A stretch of DNA of 64,000 bases, taken from Ogataea parapolymorpha DL-1 (lineage: Eukaryota; Ascomycota; Pichiomycetes; Pichiales; Pichiaceae). The notes under the pieces are model-generated. The model was not told where the DNA came from, did no database searches, and saw only the letters and a list, made by a program, of their open reading frames with translations. The translations under genes were made by a program, and so were the position numbers. The DNA is taken from positions 930,001-994,000 of the forward strand of contig NC_027860.1 of the NCBI RefSeq assembly GCF_000187245.1. Direction: 5' to 3'. This document shows positions 18,483-28,581 of the stretch, piece after piece (the stretch's first letter is position 1; each line of letters starts with the position of its first letter).

Positions 18483-20244
18483 AGCAGACTACTACTGTGG
18501 ATCCTGCATCAATTTTAAGATTTTAAAACTGAAACTCAATATCACCAATCTATGCTATCTTAACGAGACATTTGGGTACGAAATTGATAAGGTTCTGCAG
18601 GATTGCATCAATGGTTACAGCTCCAAAGTGCTAAGAAAATATCTAGAAGGGGAGCTACAGGCTGATGTGGGTACACGAGAGAAATTGAGCCCCTCAACAG
18701 AAGCAATTGCCAGACTTGCCTACATGCTCCTTGCGGTGGAACTGTCACAACTAAAGAAAAATCTTGCACAGGTTGATGAGACTTTGAAGCGACAAGAACT
18801 AGCCAACATGCGTCTCAGAGCGAAAGTGGAGGAATTGAGGGCTTCCAAGAGTGAACAGGCCAACTTGATTCGTAGGAAGAAGCAGGAACTGGCAGAAAAA
18901 CATCAAGAACGTCTCGAACAGATTCGCGCCACCATGAGAGAAATTGAAGTTGATAAGTTGGGCAAGACGGCCAAACTAATCAAACAATCGGAAAATCAAC
19001 ATTTTCAACAGTTGGTGAAGGTGTCAAGCTACGAGAACATGAAAGGCGCCCGGAAGTCGGAACTGTCAAAATCCAAGCTACCAAGCCTCGAAAGGCTAAA
19101 CTACAATATTATGAACCTACGAAACAAAATCACTCCAGGACCGGCTGGATTCAGAAATGCATTATTCTTCAGCCCTGTTCTTCCTTTATCACAATATTTG
19201 TATTATACATCTGAGGTGGTTATCACTTCCATCACTAAGGTCGCTCAATTTGTATCATTGTCGACGGTGTATCTCAACGTTGATGTGCCATTTCGGATTG
19301 TGAGGTCGACGCCATTCATATACATAGTTGAGGATGCATGCGAATCATACGCGTTGACTCTTGGACCACCCAGTGAAAATCCCGAGCAAACAAACAGCTT
19401 GTTCGAGTCTACTAACCAGGACTTGACTCGTTTCTGTGGCGCACTAGCTAGATTGCTTATCAATATGGTAGTCCTTATCAACGCTACGAAGCAAACGCCG
19501 TTACGATTTGAGAATCTACTGAATATCGATGAGCTACTACAGCTTCTTGTTGGAGAAGTGCCCGATCCCAACTGGACTGTGAAAGAGCATGTTCCTAGCC
19601 AACGAGAAGACAACAAACCTACACCTCGCAGATCCATATTCAATTTTTGGAGCAGAAGAAAACGGTCACATGCTAATATAAACCCCTCGCAAGAAAAGGG
19701 ATCGGAGAATGGCTTTCAAGAAGTACTGGAAATGTCTCTCTACAATAGCCAACATTTAGTTGAGTATCTCCAGGACCAAAAAATCAACATCCAGTCAAAA
19801 ATAGCAAATAGCATTATTGCTCCCTCACCATCAGCTTCCACCTCGCTTGGAGCCACGTCACTTTCCGCAAGCAACGGAAGTTCTAATACGCCAATGGTGC
19901 CGGAATGGTCGTCTGAGATTTCGCCCATACCTGATGCTGATTGGCTGTCATCGAAATTACATGCATTTTTTGTGACAGAAATCTTGAAAGTGCTCGATAG
20001 AGAAACAGGGTCAAGCCAGCTCGCTAATGGTGGCCTCTCGGCTTCTAGCACTTCAACATACCAGCAAATTAATTACAATTCAAAGAATACCGACTCCACA
20101 GGGTCTCGCTACAAAACAGCGCCTTTATACGCAACGAATGCCGCCCCTGTCTACCAATCGAGTATTCCACCGCCATCAAGAAGCCGATTCCATCACTACA
20201 AGCATTCCAAGCAGGCCAAAACAGATAACTGGGAAGTTATATAG
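18442..20244 (+). CDS. ATG14: Autophagy protein Atg14 (PI3-kinase complex I subunit)
   Basis: Directs the Vps34-Vps15-Vps30 phosphatidylinositol 3-kinase to the pre-autophagosomal structure. The N-terminus has the paired CxxC zinc-like motif of Atg14 (C5-G-V-C8 and C19-G-S-C22), which the related Vps38 lacks. A long charged coiled coil follows at about 100-195, for example 'NLIRRKKQELAEKHQERLEQ'. A conserved block with 'LPLSQYLYYTSEV' and 'VPFRIVRSTPFIYIV' is followed by a Ser/Asn-rich C-terminal half. At 600 residues it is longer than S. cerevisiae Atg14 (344) and closer to forms in other yeasts. The start lies 92 bp from the divergent VanZ-like gene, and a short overlapping uORF precedes it. 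Confidence 0.8.
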   Translation: MNIVCGVCGTHSTKADYYCGSCINFKILKLKLNITNLCYLNETFGYEIDKVLQDCINGYSSKVLRKYLEGELQADVGTREKLSPSTEAIARLAYMLLAVELSQLKKNLAQVDETLKRQELANMRLRAKVEELRASKSEQANLIRRKKQELAEKHQERLEQIRATMREIEVDKLGKTAKLIKQSENQHFQQLVKVSSYENMKGARKSELSKSKLPSLERLNYNIMNLRNKITPGPAGFRNALFFSPVLPLSQYLYYTSEVVITSITKVAQFVSLSTVYLNVDVPFRIVRSTPFIYIVEDACESYALTLGPPSENPEQTNSLFESTNQDLTRFCGALARLLINMVVLINATKQTPLRFENLLNIDELLQLLVGEVPDPNWTVKEHVPSQREDNKPTPRRSIFNFWSRRKRSHANINPSQEKGSENGFQEVLEMSLYNSQHLVEYLQDQKINIQSKIANSIIAPSPSASTSLGATSLSASNGSSNTPMVPEWSSEISPIPDADWLSSKLHAFFVTEILKVLDRETGSSQLANGGLSASSTSTYQQINYNSKNTDSTGSRYKTAPLYATNAAPVYQSSIPPPSRSRFHHYKHSKQAKTDNWEVI

Positions 20245-20394
20245 CTCTTCAGCCATAGTAAAAACTGTTTACCCGGCTTTGGGTCGTGGATGATAATAAA
20301 ATTGTGCTGCTTCGAAAGCCAGCCAGGCAGATTTCATTAGCGATTGCGATACACAGCATCCACTTCGGTCAATTGCAATTAGTAAAACGTCAAA

Positions 20395-21918
20395 ATGCTC
20401 TCAGACCAGGAACTTTTTGAACTCAACAAGAAAGCAGTAATGCAGGGATTTAATATCCATCCTCGTATCAGTTATAATACTGTTGGAGGTGTGAATGGTC
20501 CGCTTGTCATCTTGGAGAATGTGAAGTTCCCAAGATACAACGAGATTGTCAACTTGACTCTTCCCGATGGAACGACCAGAGCTGGTCAGGTTTTGGAAGT
20601 CAAGGGCGACAGAGCTGTTGTTCAAGTTTTTGAAGGTACTTCGGGAATTGATGTCAAGAAGACCAGAGTCGAATTCACGGGAGAGAATTTGAAGATTCCC
20701 GTCTCTGAGGACATGCTTGGTAGAGTCTTTGATGGTTCTGGAAGACCTATCGATAATGGCCCTCGTGTGTTTGCCGAAGACTACCTTGACATCAACGGAT
20801 CTCCTATCAACCCATTTGCTCGTATCTACCCAGAGGAGATGATTTCCACTGGTATTTCTGCTATTGACACCATGAACTCCATCGCCAGAGGACAAAAAAT
20901 CCCTATTTTCTCGGCTTCGGGTCTTCCTCACAATGAAATCGCAGCCCAAATTTGCAGACAGGCAGGACTGGTGAGACCGACCAAGGATGTTCAGGACGGC
21001 CATGAGGAGAATTTCTGTATTGTTTTTGCCGCCATGGGTGTCAACCTAGAGACGTCTCGTTTCTTCAAACAGGATTTCGAAGAGAACGGTTCTTTGGATA
21101 GAACTTCATTGTTCTTGAACTTGGCTAACGACCCTACTATTGAAAGAATCATTACACCAAGATTGGCGCTGACTACTGCCGAATATCTTGCCTACCAGAC
21201 AGAAAAGCACGTGTTGACCATTTTGACGGATATGTCGTCGTATGCTGACGCCTTGAGAGAGGTGTCTGCCGCAAGAGAAGAAGTGCCAGGTAGAAGAGGA
21301 TATCCTGGTTATATGTACACTGACTTGTCGACTATCTACGAGAGAGCTGGTCGTGTGGAAGGAAGAAACGGATCCATTACTCAAATCCCAATTTTGACCA
21401 TGCCTAACGACGATATCACTCACCCTATTCCTGACTTGACGGGATATATTACCGAGGGGCAAATCTTTGTGGATAGACAACTCTCGAACAGAGGTGTGTA
21501 TCCACCTATCAATGTGCTGCCATCTCTTTCAAGATTGATGAAGAGTGCCATTGGTGACGGAATGACTAGAAAAGACCACGGTGATGTTAGTAACCAGCTT
21601 TACGCCAAGTACGCCATTGGTAGGGACGCTGCTGCCATGAAGTCTGTGGTTGGTGAAGAAGCTTTATCAACAGAAGATAAACTGTCGTTAGAGTTTTTGG
21701 AGAAATTCGAAAAGACATTTATTTCGCAGGGTGCATACGAGAACAGAACCATATTCGAGTCTTTGGACCAAGCCTGGTCTCTTTTGAGAATTTATCCAAA
21801 GGAAATGCTCAACAGAATTTCTCCAAAGATTCTGGCTGAATTTTACGATAGGGAGAGACAGGCAGAGACCAACAAGGAAAACAACAAGGAGTCCGACGTT
21901 CCATTGATCGATGCATAA
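20395..21918 (+). CDS. VMA2: V-type proton ATPase subunit B
   Basis: Non-catalytic nucleotide-binding subunit of the V1 sector that acidifies the vacuole. Identity is unambiguous: 'INKKAV'-like start, '[20 protein letters not shown]', '[17 protein letters not shown]', '[20 protein letters not shown]' in place of a Walker A, '[20 protein letters not shown]' and '[18 protein letters not shown]'. The length is 507 against 517 residues in S. cerevisiae, differing mainly in the acidic C-terminal tail. Several invariant leucines (for example those in 'NVLPSLSRL' at 21517 and 'EDKLSLEF' at 21682) are encoded by CTG, which shows standard decoding of CTG in this organism. A vacuolar ATPase gene beside ATG14 is a chance or loose functional neighbour. 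Confidence 0.98.
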   Translation: MLSDQELFELNKKAVMQGFNIHPRISYNTVGGVNGPLVILENVKFPRYNEIVNLTLPDGTTRAGQVLEVKGDRAVVQVFEGTSGIDVKKTRVEFTGENLKIPVSEDMLGRVFDGSGRPIDNGPRVFAEDYLDINGSPINPFARIYPEEMISTGISAIDTMNSIARGQKIPIFSASGLPHNEIAAQICRQAGLVRPTKDVQDGHEENFCIVFAAMGVNLETSRFFKQDFEENGSLDRTSLFLNLANDPTIERIITPRLALTTAEYLAYQTEKHVLTILTDMSSYADALREVSAAREEVPGRRGYPGYMYTDLSTIYERAGRVEGRNGSITQIPILTMPNDDITHPIPDLTGYITEGQIFVDRQLSNRGVYPPINVLPSLSRLMKSAIGDGMTRKDHGDVSNQLYAKYAIGRDAAAMKSVVGEEALSTEDKLSLEFLEKFEKTFISQGAYENRTIFESLDQAWSLLRIYPKEMLNRISPKILAEFYDRERQAETNKENNKESDVPLIDA

Positions 21919-22027
21919 ATAGACTAGTAAAAGAGAAGGTGAAAGCTTTTGATAACCTCTGGTTTGAGGTGTATATGATGTAATTATCTTTACCCCCAAA
22001 AAATTGTGACATTTTTGCTTTCTCGTA

Positions 22028-23359
22028 ATGCAATTCCTCGTCCGTCAGGCCTCGTTTCCGCGTTATGGCTTGAAGCCTGTGAATGCTTTCCTGGATCTTC
22101 CGGTGGAAATTCTTTATGAAGTGTTTAAACAAGTTCCCAATGAGCTGAAGGCCACATGCCGCTTTTTTTACGTCATGTACAACGACTACTACTGCCAGAA
22201 GCTTGTTGACGAGCTTGGAGAAAACATAATCTTTAACATTGCAATGTACAACTTTGATGAGCTAGTTGACTACATTCGGTCCTTTGATTATTGGCGCAGG
22301 ACATTGAGACAGATTGTTAGCAATCATTACAAGTTAGGAGACCCAGAGCCGGATTCCGAGATACGCAAAACCATGAACCCAAAAGACATAATCAATTGCA
22401 AATACGTGAAAGATTCGTGGAAGCTAGTTTATGGAATCTACAAAAATCGCAGACTTTTCGTGGAATATGATGATTATCAAATAGACGAGCCCCACAGTTA
22501 CCTTACGCGATCTCTGCTGCATGTCAACAAAACCTACCTTGTCAAGTACAGAAAAACCATCCAACTACCTGCGGATATCTACAACCTTTCATGTGGCATA
22601 ATTATTCAGAATGCTCTTGGATTGGGAAGCATGAATTTCAAAGTGATCAGAAAAAATAATCAAGAAGAGCTTCTCAGCTTTTTCCCTGCAACTAATATTA
22701 ATGATTTGGTCCCCCATGGAAAGTTTGTGTTACTTGACTTGGGGGATTTCACTATAGAGCTCACTAAAGAAGAAAAAGAAACACTAACAGAAAATAAACA
22801 AATTGAAGTCGATATTGTCATGGAAGAGACTGGGTTGTATTTGAAATCCGGTTTTATAATTTGCTTCATCGACATAAACGCTTACCCAGCCAAACTAAAA
22901 TGCATTGATCCTCTTACGAAAAAAGTGACAGTTAACGAGAAGCGTTCGTGGATAGCCTGGTCGATCGATAATCAGGATCCTATCCCGGAAAATGTCATTA
23001 ACAGGCTTCTCAAACGGCTGTACAAGTCCATCAACAACCTTGTTGCACTCAAGCCTCAAGAATCACCCTATCAACGCATTGGAAGCTTTGCTGAACTCAA
23101 TGAACAAACCACAAGGAGGCAAAGTAATGTAGTCAGGAAAAGACGAAACTCAGATTTCGAGGAAGCTATTGATATCGACACCTACAATCAAAGGTTCTAC
23201 TCTCGATTCAATGAAGACGGTGAGCCAATTACCCGGACTTTTAGATACATTTCGATGGCAGACAAGCGTCTGTTCGAGAACCGGGTGGTAGCAGAGGAAA
23301 AATTTATTGCGGCAGATGAGCCTCTGAAATGGAAGCTGACGACAATCCTAGAAGTTTGA
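22028..23359 (+). CDS. F-box-like protein with a beta-rich C-terminal domain
   Basis: Residues about 20-55 ('AFLDLPVEILYEVFKQVPNE' then 'LKATCRFFYVMYNDYYCQKL') fit a short F-box that would bind Skp1. After about 90 residues of helix, a region at about 150-290 alternates beta strands ('LHVNKTYLVKYRKTIQLP', 'GKFVLLDLGDFTIEL', 'IEVDIVMEETGLYLKSGFII') and resembles the PP2-like sugar-binding or DUF-type domain seen in some yeast F-box proteins such as YDR306C. That comparison is from memory and weak. The C-terminus carries 'KRRNSDFEEAIDID'. This is a possible SCF adaptor of unknown target, the second of three F-box candidates in the window. Confidence 0.55.
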   Translation: MQFLVRQASFPRYGLKPVNAFLDLPVEILYEVFKQVPNELKATCRFFYVMYNDYYCQKLVDELGENIIFNIAMYNFDELVDYIRSFDYWRRTLRQIVSNHYKLGDPEPDSEIRKTMNPKDIINCKYVKDSWKLVYGIYKNRRLFVEYDDYQIDEPHSYLTRSLLHVNKTYLVKYRKTIQLPADIYNLSCGIIIQNALGLGSMNFKVIRKNNQEELLSFFPATNINDLVPHGKFVLLDLGDFTIELTKEEKETLTENKQIEVDIVMEETGLYLKSGFIICFIDINAYPAKLKCIDPLTKKVTVNEKRSWIAWSIDNQDPIPENVINRLLKRLYKSINNLVALKPQESPYQRIGSFAELNEQTTRRQSNVVRKRRNSDFEEAIDIDTYNQRFYSRFNEDGEPITRTFRYISMADKRLFENRVVAEEKFIAADEPLKWKLTTILEV

Positions 23360-23516
23360 TCGGTGTGAAATTATTGCCGAGTCATTCAGTGCCTGAAATT
23401 AAACAAAAAAATCTTATTGATTTTTTCACGTATTCTTTTTCGCCTTTTAAAACCGTATAGCAATACCAATATTTTTCAAGCCCTTCAGTCCCATCGACAC
23501 CCCAACCCCCTTATTC

Positions 23517-24536
23517 ATGACCGCTTCCGAATCTTTATTTGATTCAAATTTCACTCAAGAGCCAATGCTCTTATTTTCATCAGATGGCATGACCAATGAT
23601 GTGGATTTGGGCAAAAGCTTGATCACCTACAGGATGCTGGTGTCTAGAAGAGAGGCCGGTGCTATTATCGGCAAGAACGGTGACAACATTACAAGAATTC
23701 GTGAACAGACCAATGTGAAGGCAGGCGTGTCAAAAGTCATTGAGGGATGTATTGATAGAATCCTTACTGTCACCGGCATTGTGGACAATGTGCCTAGAGC
23801 ATTGGTGCAGTTTGCAAAAGCTGTCACGGACTCGAATGTACAGACTGTCGCAAGTGCTTCCGCCAACGGAACGGACCCTACCTCCCTGATAACGTATAAT
23901 TTTTTCCCTTTGAAACCCCTATGTCCAACCCCGGCCGCTTCTGATCCATTTTATGCCGAAACATTGAGTTTGAGATTGTTGATTCCTCATTCACAAATGG
24001 GAACATTGATTGGAAAAGGAGGTAGCAGAATCAAATCCATTCAAGAAACTTACAACATCAAGATGGTGGCCTCAAAGGATTATCTCAGAAACTCCACTGA
24101 GCGAATAGTTGAGGTTCAGGGAGCAAAGACAAACTTGGTCGAAGCGCTCAATACCATCTCCAGATGTCTTTTAAGCGACTATCATGGAGTGGTGGCAACA
24201 ATTTATTATACACCATCTCCTCGCCAACCACCATATAAAGGTGGATCCAAACTGGACCCTCAACAGGGAACCGGTTCTGATAAAGAAATTTCTGAAAAAA
24301 CCAGTTTTCCAGGAGAGTTTGTGGGAGCTTTAATTGGAAAGAAAGGATCTCGTATTCAGGAAATCAGGAGAACATCAGGTTGTACTATCAACATTGATGC
24401 TGAGGACAATGAGCAGGGCCAAAGAGAGTTCACTTTGACAGGAACTACTCTCAGTGTTGATCGTGCGCTTTCTTCGTTATACTCTTGTTTTGAGAAAGAG
24501 AAACAAAGAAGAGACGAACAGATGCACCAGGATTAA
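23517..24536 (+). CDS. Triple KH-domain RNA-binding protein (Hek2/Pbp2 family)
   Basis: Poly(rC)-binding-type protein likely to bind mRNA. Three KH domains are visible, each with an intact GXXG loop: KH1 about 36-105 ('EAGAIIGKNGDNITRIREQT'), KH2 about 150-220 ('MGTLIGKGGSRIKSIQETYN') and KH3 about 255-325 ('VGALIGKKGSRIQEIRRTSG'). In S. cerevisiae, Hek2/Khd1 (381 residues) represses bud-localised mRNAs and silencing, and Pbp2 is a paralogue. The 339-residue length and the degenerate KH1-KH2 spacing fit either. 'VASKDYL' after KH2 matches the 'VASKDFL' of Hek2, which tips the balance slightly. The protein has only a short acidic leader and a charged C-terminus. Confidence 0.8.
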   Translation: MTASESLFDSNFTQEPMLLFSSDGMTNDVDLGKSLITYRMLVSRREAGAIIGKNGDNITRIREQTNVKAGVSKVIEGCIDRILTVTGIVDNVPRALVQFAKAVTDSNVQTVASASANGTDPTSLITYNFFPLKPLCPTPAASDPFYAETLSLRLLIPHSQMGTLIGKGGSRIKSIQETYNIKMVASKDYLRNSTERIVEVQGAKTNLVEALNTISRCLLSDYHGVVATIYYTPSPRQPPYKGGSKLDPQQGTGSDKEISEKTSFPGEFVGALIGKKGSRIQEIRRTSGCTINIDAEDNEQGQREFTLTGTTLSVDRALSSLYSCFEKEKQRRDEQMHQD

Positions 24537-24817
24537 CCCTGGATATCTTTGAAAAATTCGATTTTATTTAATGTGTTTATTAGTTTGTGTACGCTAAAAA
24601 ATCCGGAAAAATTTTGCTTATACCCGTTATACAGCCCTGTCTTAAATTTTCCGAGACAATCATGTTATTGCGTGCGGCTTTCACCCGTTGCCACAAAAAA
24701 TTCAATCACCGTATCAAGAGTACATCAGTAGTCCGAAAAGATACGTGAACCCTCAAAAAGGGCCACCACACCCGACATATATAAATTAAGGTACGTGTGC
24801 TCATCGTAAAGATAAAA

Positions 24818-26404
24818 ATGGGTGAAACTGAAAGTTCAGATACAAGTTCATTGGAAGACTCTGTGAATTTTGCTCTACACCCGTATGATCTAGGGGATGA
24901 TGAGCATAGTTTATCTCTTAATAAAACCGAGAGTTACCACAGTCTCTACCCTGATCAGGCTGTTGTCAATACAGTCTCGCATACTGACGACAAAGATGGA
25001 GATGATCAATGCTACGAGGTGAGCATGGGGGCTGGTGACAAACGCGACCCTTTGAGACTTCCCCTGTGGCGTAAATGGCTCATCACAATCACTCTTGCTC
25101 TCGTTGGTCTTGATATTTGCTTGTTGTCGAGTTGCTGGTCTCTCGTAACGCCACTAAAAGAGAGGTACAACGTCTCACACGAGCTATTCGTCCTAGGGGT
25201 GTCATTTTACATTTTTGGCATGGCTTGGGGACCCTTATTTTTGTCTCCAATCAGCGAATTTTATGGGCGGAGAACGACCTACATTTTAGGCCTCACAACT
25301 TGCAACATCTTCCAGATCTTGAGTTGCTTTGTCCCCAATTATGGGTTCATGATTTTCTGCCGGTTTATGACGGGCCTTTTTGGCTCCGTGTTTTTATCGG
25401 TTGCACCCGGTACAATATCCGATATTTTCACAAAGCAAACTATAGGAACGCCGTTGACCGTTTACTCGCTCTGTCCATTTTTGGGGCCAAGCTTAGGTCC
25501 TTTGCTTGCAGGTATTGTCGTTAACTTTGGTGGAGATAAGTACATGTGGACTTTCTATAGTCTACTGATCTTCTCCGGTTTTCTCTGGGTGTTGGTGTTT
25601 TTGGTGGTTCCTGAGACCTATGTTCCTATCCTGACGAAATGGAAGGCCCAGGAGCTCAGAAAGAGCACCGGTAAAGAGGAGCTGTTTGCTCCAATTGAGA
25701 GAATGCATTCAAACATGTTTGAGGCCATCATCAAGGCACCAAAACGGCCGCTCTCGGTTCTGGTTTTCGATCCAATGATGACGGTTCTTTGCTTCTATTC
25801 CGGCTTGGTCTTGGGGATCGTCTATTTGTTTTTCTTCTCCATCCCTTACACTTTTCACAAAGTCTGGGGATTCAACGTTGCAGAGCAGGGACTAGCATTT
25901 CTTGGCATGGCTATTGGAATGCTGGCATCTTCGAGCATTTCGCCATATTTTGCCAAACTCTATCTCAGACTAAGCAAATTGAAAGGCAAACCTCAACCTG
26001 AATACAGGTTCCCACCACTAATTGTTGGAGGCTTTCTGGCCCCCATTTCACTAATTACATTGGCATTCACAACTTACAAACAGTGTCATTGGATTGGAGC
26101 GCTCATTGCCTCTGGATTCTATGGCATGTCGACAGGGCTGATCATTTCCGGGATCTTCACCTATACAGCTGACGCATACCAGCTATATGCGGCATCTGCA
26201 GCAGCTGCAAACACGTTTACAAGATGTTCCATGGCTGGAATTTTCCCGCTCTTTGGCCTCCAAATGTACGAAAGACTAGGAGTTCATTATGCATGCTTGT
26301 TGTTAGGGCTCCTTGCACTTCTCCTCACTCCTGCACCTCTCTTCTTCTATAAATATGGAGCCAAACTTAGACAACGGTCAAAGTTTGCTTGGTCAAATGA
26401 GTGA
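24818..26404 (+). CDS. Major facilitator superfamily DHA1-type drug:proton antiporter
   Basis: Predicted 12-TM plasma-membrane exporter. An acidic, Ser-rich cytosolic leader of about 85 residues precedes TM1 ('WLITITLALVGLDICLLSSC'). The motif A loop 'GRRTTYILGL' after TM2 and motif C 'LGPSLGPLLAGIV' in TM5 define the DHA1 antiporter family. A central cytosolic loop separates the two halves, and TM12 ends near 'LFFYKYG'. Within the family it looks nearest to Yhk8- or Tpo-like members, but I cannot assign the substrate. The ATG at 24818 (AAAATGG context) was chosen because the frame upstream starts with GTG. A TATATAAA at 24778-24785 lies about 33 bp before it, suggesting a TATA-regulated inducible gene. 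Confidence 0.85.
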   Translation: MGETESSDTSSLEDSVNFALHPYDLGDDEHSLSLNKTESYHSLYPDQAVVNTVSHTDDKDGDDQCYEVSMGAGDKRDPLRLPLWRKWLITITLALVGLDICLLSSCWSLVTPLKERYNVSHELFVLGVSFYIFGMAWGPLFLSPISEFYGRRTTYILGLTTCNIFQILSCFVPNYGFMIFCRFMTGLFGSVFLSVAPGTISDIFTKQTIGTPLTVYSLCPFLGPSLGPLLAGIVVNFGGDKYMWTFYSLLIFSGFLWVLVFLVVPETYVPILTKWKAQELRKSTGKEELFAPIERMHSNMFEAIIKAPKRPLSVLVFDPMMTVLCFYSGLVLGIVYLFFFSIPYTFHKVWGFNVAEQGLAFLGMAIGMLASSSISPYFAKLYLRLSKLKGKPQPEYRFPPLIVGGFLAPISLITLAFTTYKQCHWIGALIASGFYGMSTGLIISGIFTYTADAYQLYAASAAAANTFTRCSMAGIFPLFGLQMYERLGVHYACLLLGLLALLLTPAPLFFYKYGAKLRQRSKFAWSNE

Positions 26405-26457
26405 GAACAACATAGGTGTTAATTAATAGACTTATATGTTCATTATGCGCTATACAC

Positions 26458-27165
26458 TCAAGCCTCCACAGCCTCCTCAGCAACAGGCTTGAAGTCGTTA
26501 ACGTATGGCTCAGCAACTTGCTGGTCCTCCTTTGGATCGTAGACGACAACAGAATCTGGAAGAGCCTTTGGACCTCTTCTGTTGGTAGCTGGGTCTTTCA
26601 TAATCTTGACCTTGATACCCAAAACACCTTGTCTCAACAGAACGTGTCTGGTAGCAACGTCAATGAAGTCGTTGACTGGTTGACCAGAGTGGATCATGAA
26701 ACCGTCACCGAACTTCATAGACTTGGCTCTAGCACCCTTGGATTTACCAGAGATAACAACCTCAACACCCTTGGCGCCGGACTCCATCACGTGTCTGATA
26801 ACACCATAAGCAGCTCTTCTGACAGCCAAACCGTTCAACAATTTGTACTTGAGGGACTCACATTGGGTGACGGCAGACAGACCTCTGTCTTGGACTCTCT
26901 CAGCGAACAAAACAATGGTACCTGGAGCGAACTTGAATCTCTTTTGAATGAGGGAAGTCAACTCGTTGATTCTTCTACCCTTCTCACCAAGAACTCTTTG
27001 TGTGTTGGTGGCAGAGATGATAACCTCGGTCTTAGTTGGAGTGATTCTAACCTCAACACCAGCGTATCCCTCTTCAGGAAGCTCTCTGGTGAAAAATTCG
27101 TTAAGTTCGGCGTAGAAGACACCGTCAGCGACAAGCTTTCTTTTCTTGGAGAAGTTGGCAACCAT
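26458..27165 (-). CDS. RPS3: 40S ribosomal protein uS3
   Basis: Small-subunit ribosomal protein at the mRNA entry channel, also involved in ribosome quality control. The 235-residue protein starts [20 protein letters not shown] and shows the KH-type RNA-binding segment '[19 protein letters not shown]' (here [16 protein letters not shown]), then '[20 protein letters not shown]' and '[20 protein letters not shown]'. It contains no intron. Codon use is strongly biased to preferred yeast codons, as expected for a highly expressed gene. The promoter carries adjacent Tbf1-like and Cbf1-like sites about 70-85 bp upstream of the ATG. It is divergent from the MAPK gene (279 bp between starts). Confidence 0.98.
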   Translation of the reverse strand: MVANFSKKRKLVADGVFYAELNEFFTRELPEEGYAGVEVRITPTKTEVIISATNTQRVLGEKGRRINELTSLIQKRFKFAPGTIVLFAERVQDRGLSAVTQCESLKYKLLNGLAVRRAAYGVIRHVMESGAKGVEVVISGKSKGARAKSMKFGDGFMIHSGQPVNDFIDVATRHVLLRQGVLGIKVKIMKDPATNRRGPKALPDSVVVYDPKEDQQVAEPYVNDFKPVAEEAVEA

Positions 27166-27231
27166 TTTGATGATGAGTTTGTTCGGGTGAAAAATTTAAT
27201 AAAAAAAAACCTTATGAGGGCTGAAATGCAA

Positions 27232-27250
27232 AACCCTAAACATCACGTGA
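27232..27250. promoter_or_regulatory. Tbf1-like and Cbf1-like sites in the RPS3 promoter
   Basis: AACCCTAA at 27232-27239 matches the Tbf1 consensus RCCCTAA. It is followed after 3 bp by the palindrome TCACGTGA (27243-27250), a perfect Cbf1 E-box. Tbf1 and Cbf1 are the known ribosomal-protein gene regulators in Candida albicans and many non-Saccharomyces yeasts. The sites are seen directly; factor use here is inferred. Confidence 0.6.
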
Positions 27251-27375
27251 CATGATAAACTGTAACTGAGGGAAAAAAAAAACCTTGCATGCCGCGCGTG
27301 CCAAGTGCGCCTTCTTATTCGGTACGATCTAGGATCTAGAATCGGCTGCAAATGAGGCAGTGCAGAATTCACTTT

Positions 27376-27382
27376 TGAAACA
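27376..27382 (+). promoter_or_regulatory. Pheromone response element (TGAAACA) upstream of the MAPK gene
   Basis: TGAAACA is the consensus Ste12 site. It lies 62 bp before the MAPK start codon. FUS3 of S. cerevisiae is itself pheromone-induced. A single 7-mer can occur by chance, but two more perfect copies lie upstream of KAR4 in this window. Confidence 0.45.
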
Positions 27383-27441
27383 CTACGCGATTTTAAGCGA
27401 TTACGTTATAGCATTTTACACTGTATGAAGTAGAAAACTGA

Positions 27442-28506
<1,065 letters not shown>

Positions 28507-28581
28507 ATAGATATTATAGCATCTTGATTAAGTGAATTGCGCTCACGCAAGAAATTATGTTTTTTTTCGTTCCCTCCGCAG

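Noticed and set aside
19400..19440. An exact TACTAAC followed by CAG inside ATG14
   Set aside because: No GTRWGT lies at the required distance upstream, and the frame reads through as ordinary coding sequence.
26416..27255. A 279-codon frame antisense to RPS3
   Set aside because: Composition (Ser/Leu/Asn-rich, DNNL repeats) is typical of the antisense of a codon-biased gene; RPS3 is certain.
28537..28581. N-terminal extension of the FBXO21-like protein
   Set aside because: The first codon is TTG. The ATG at 28582 precedes the F-box directly.
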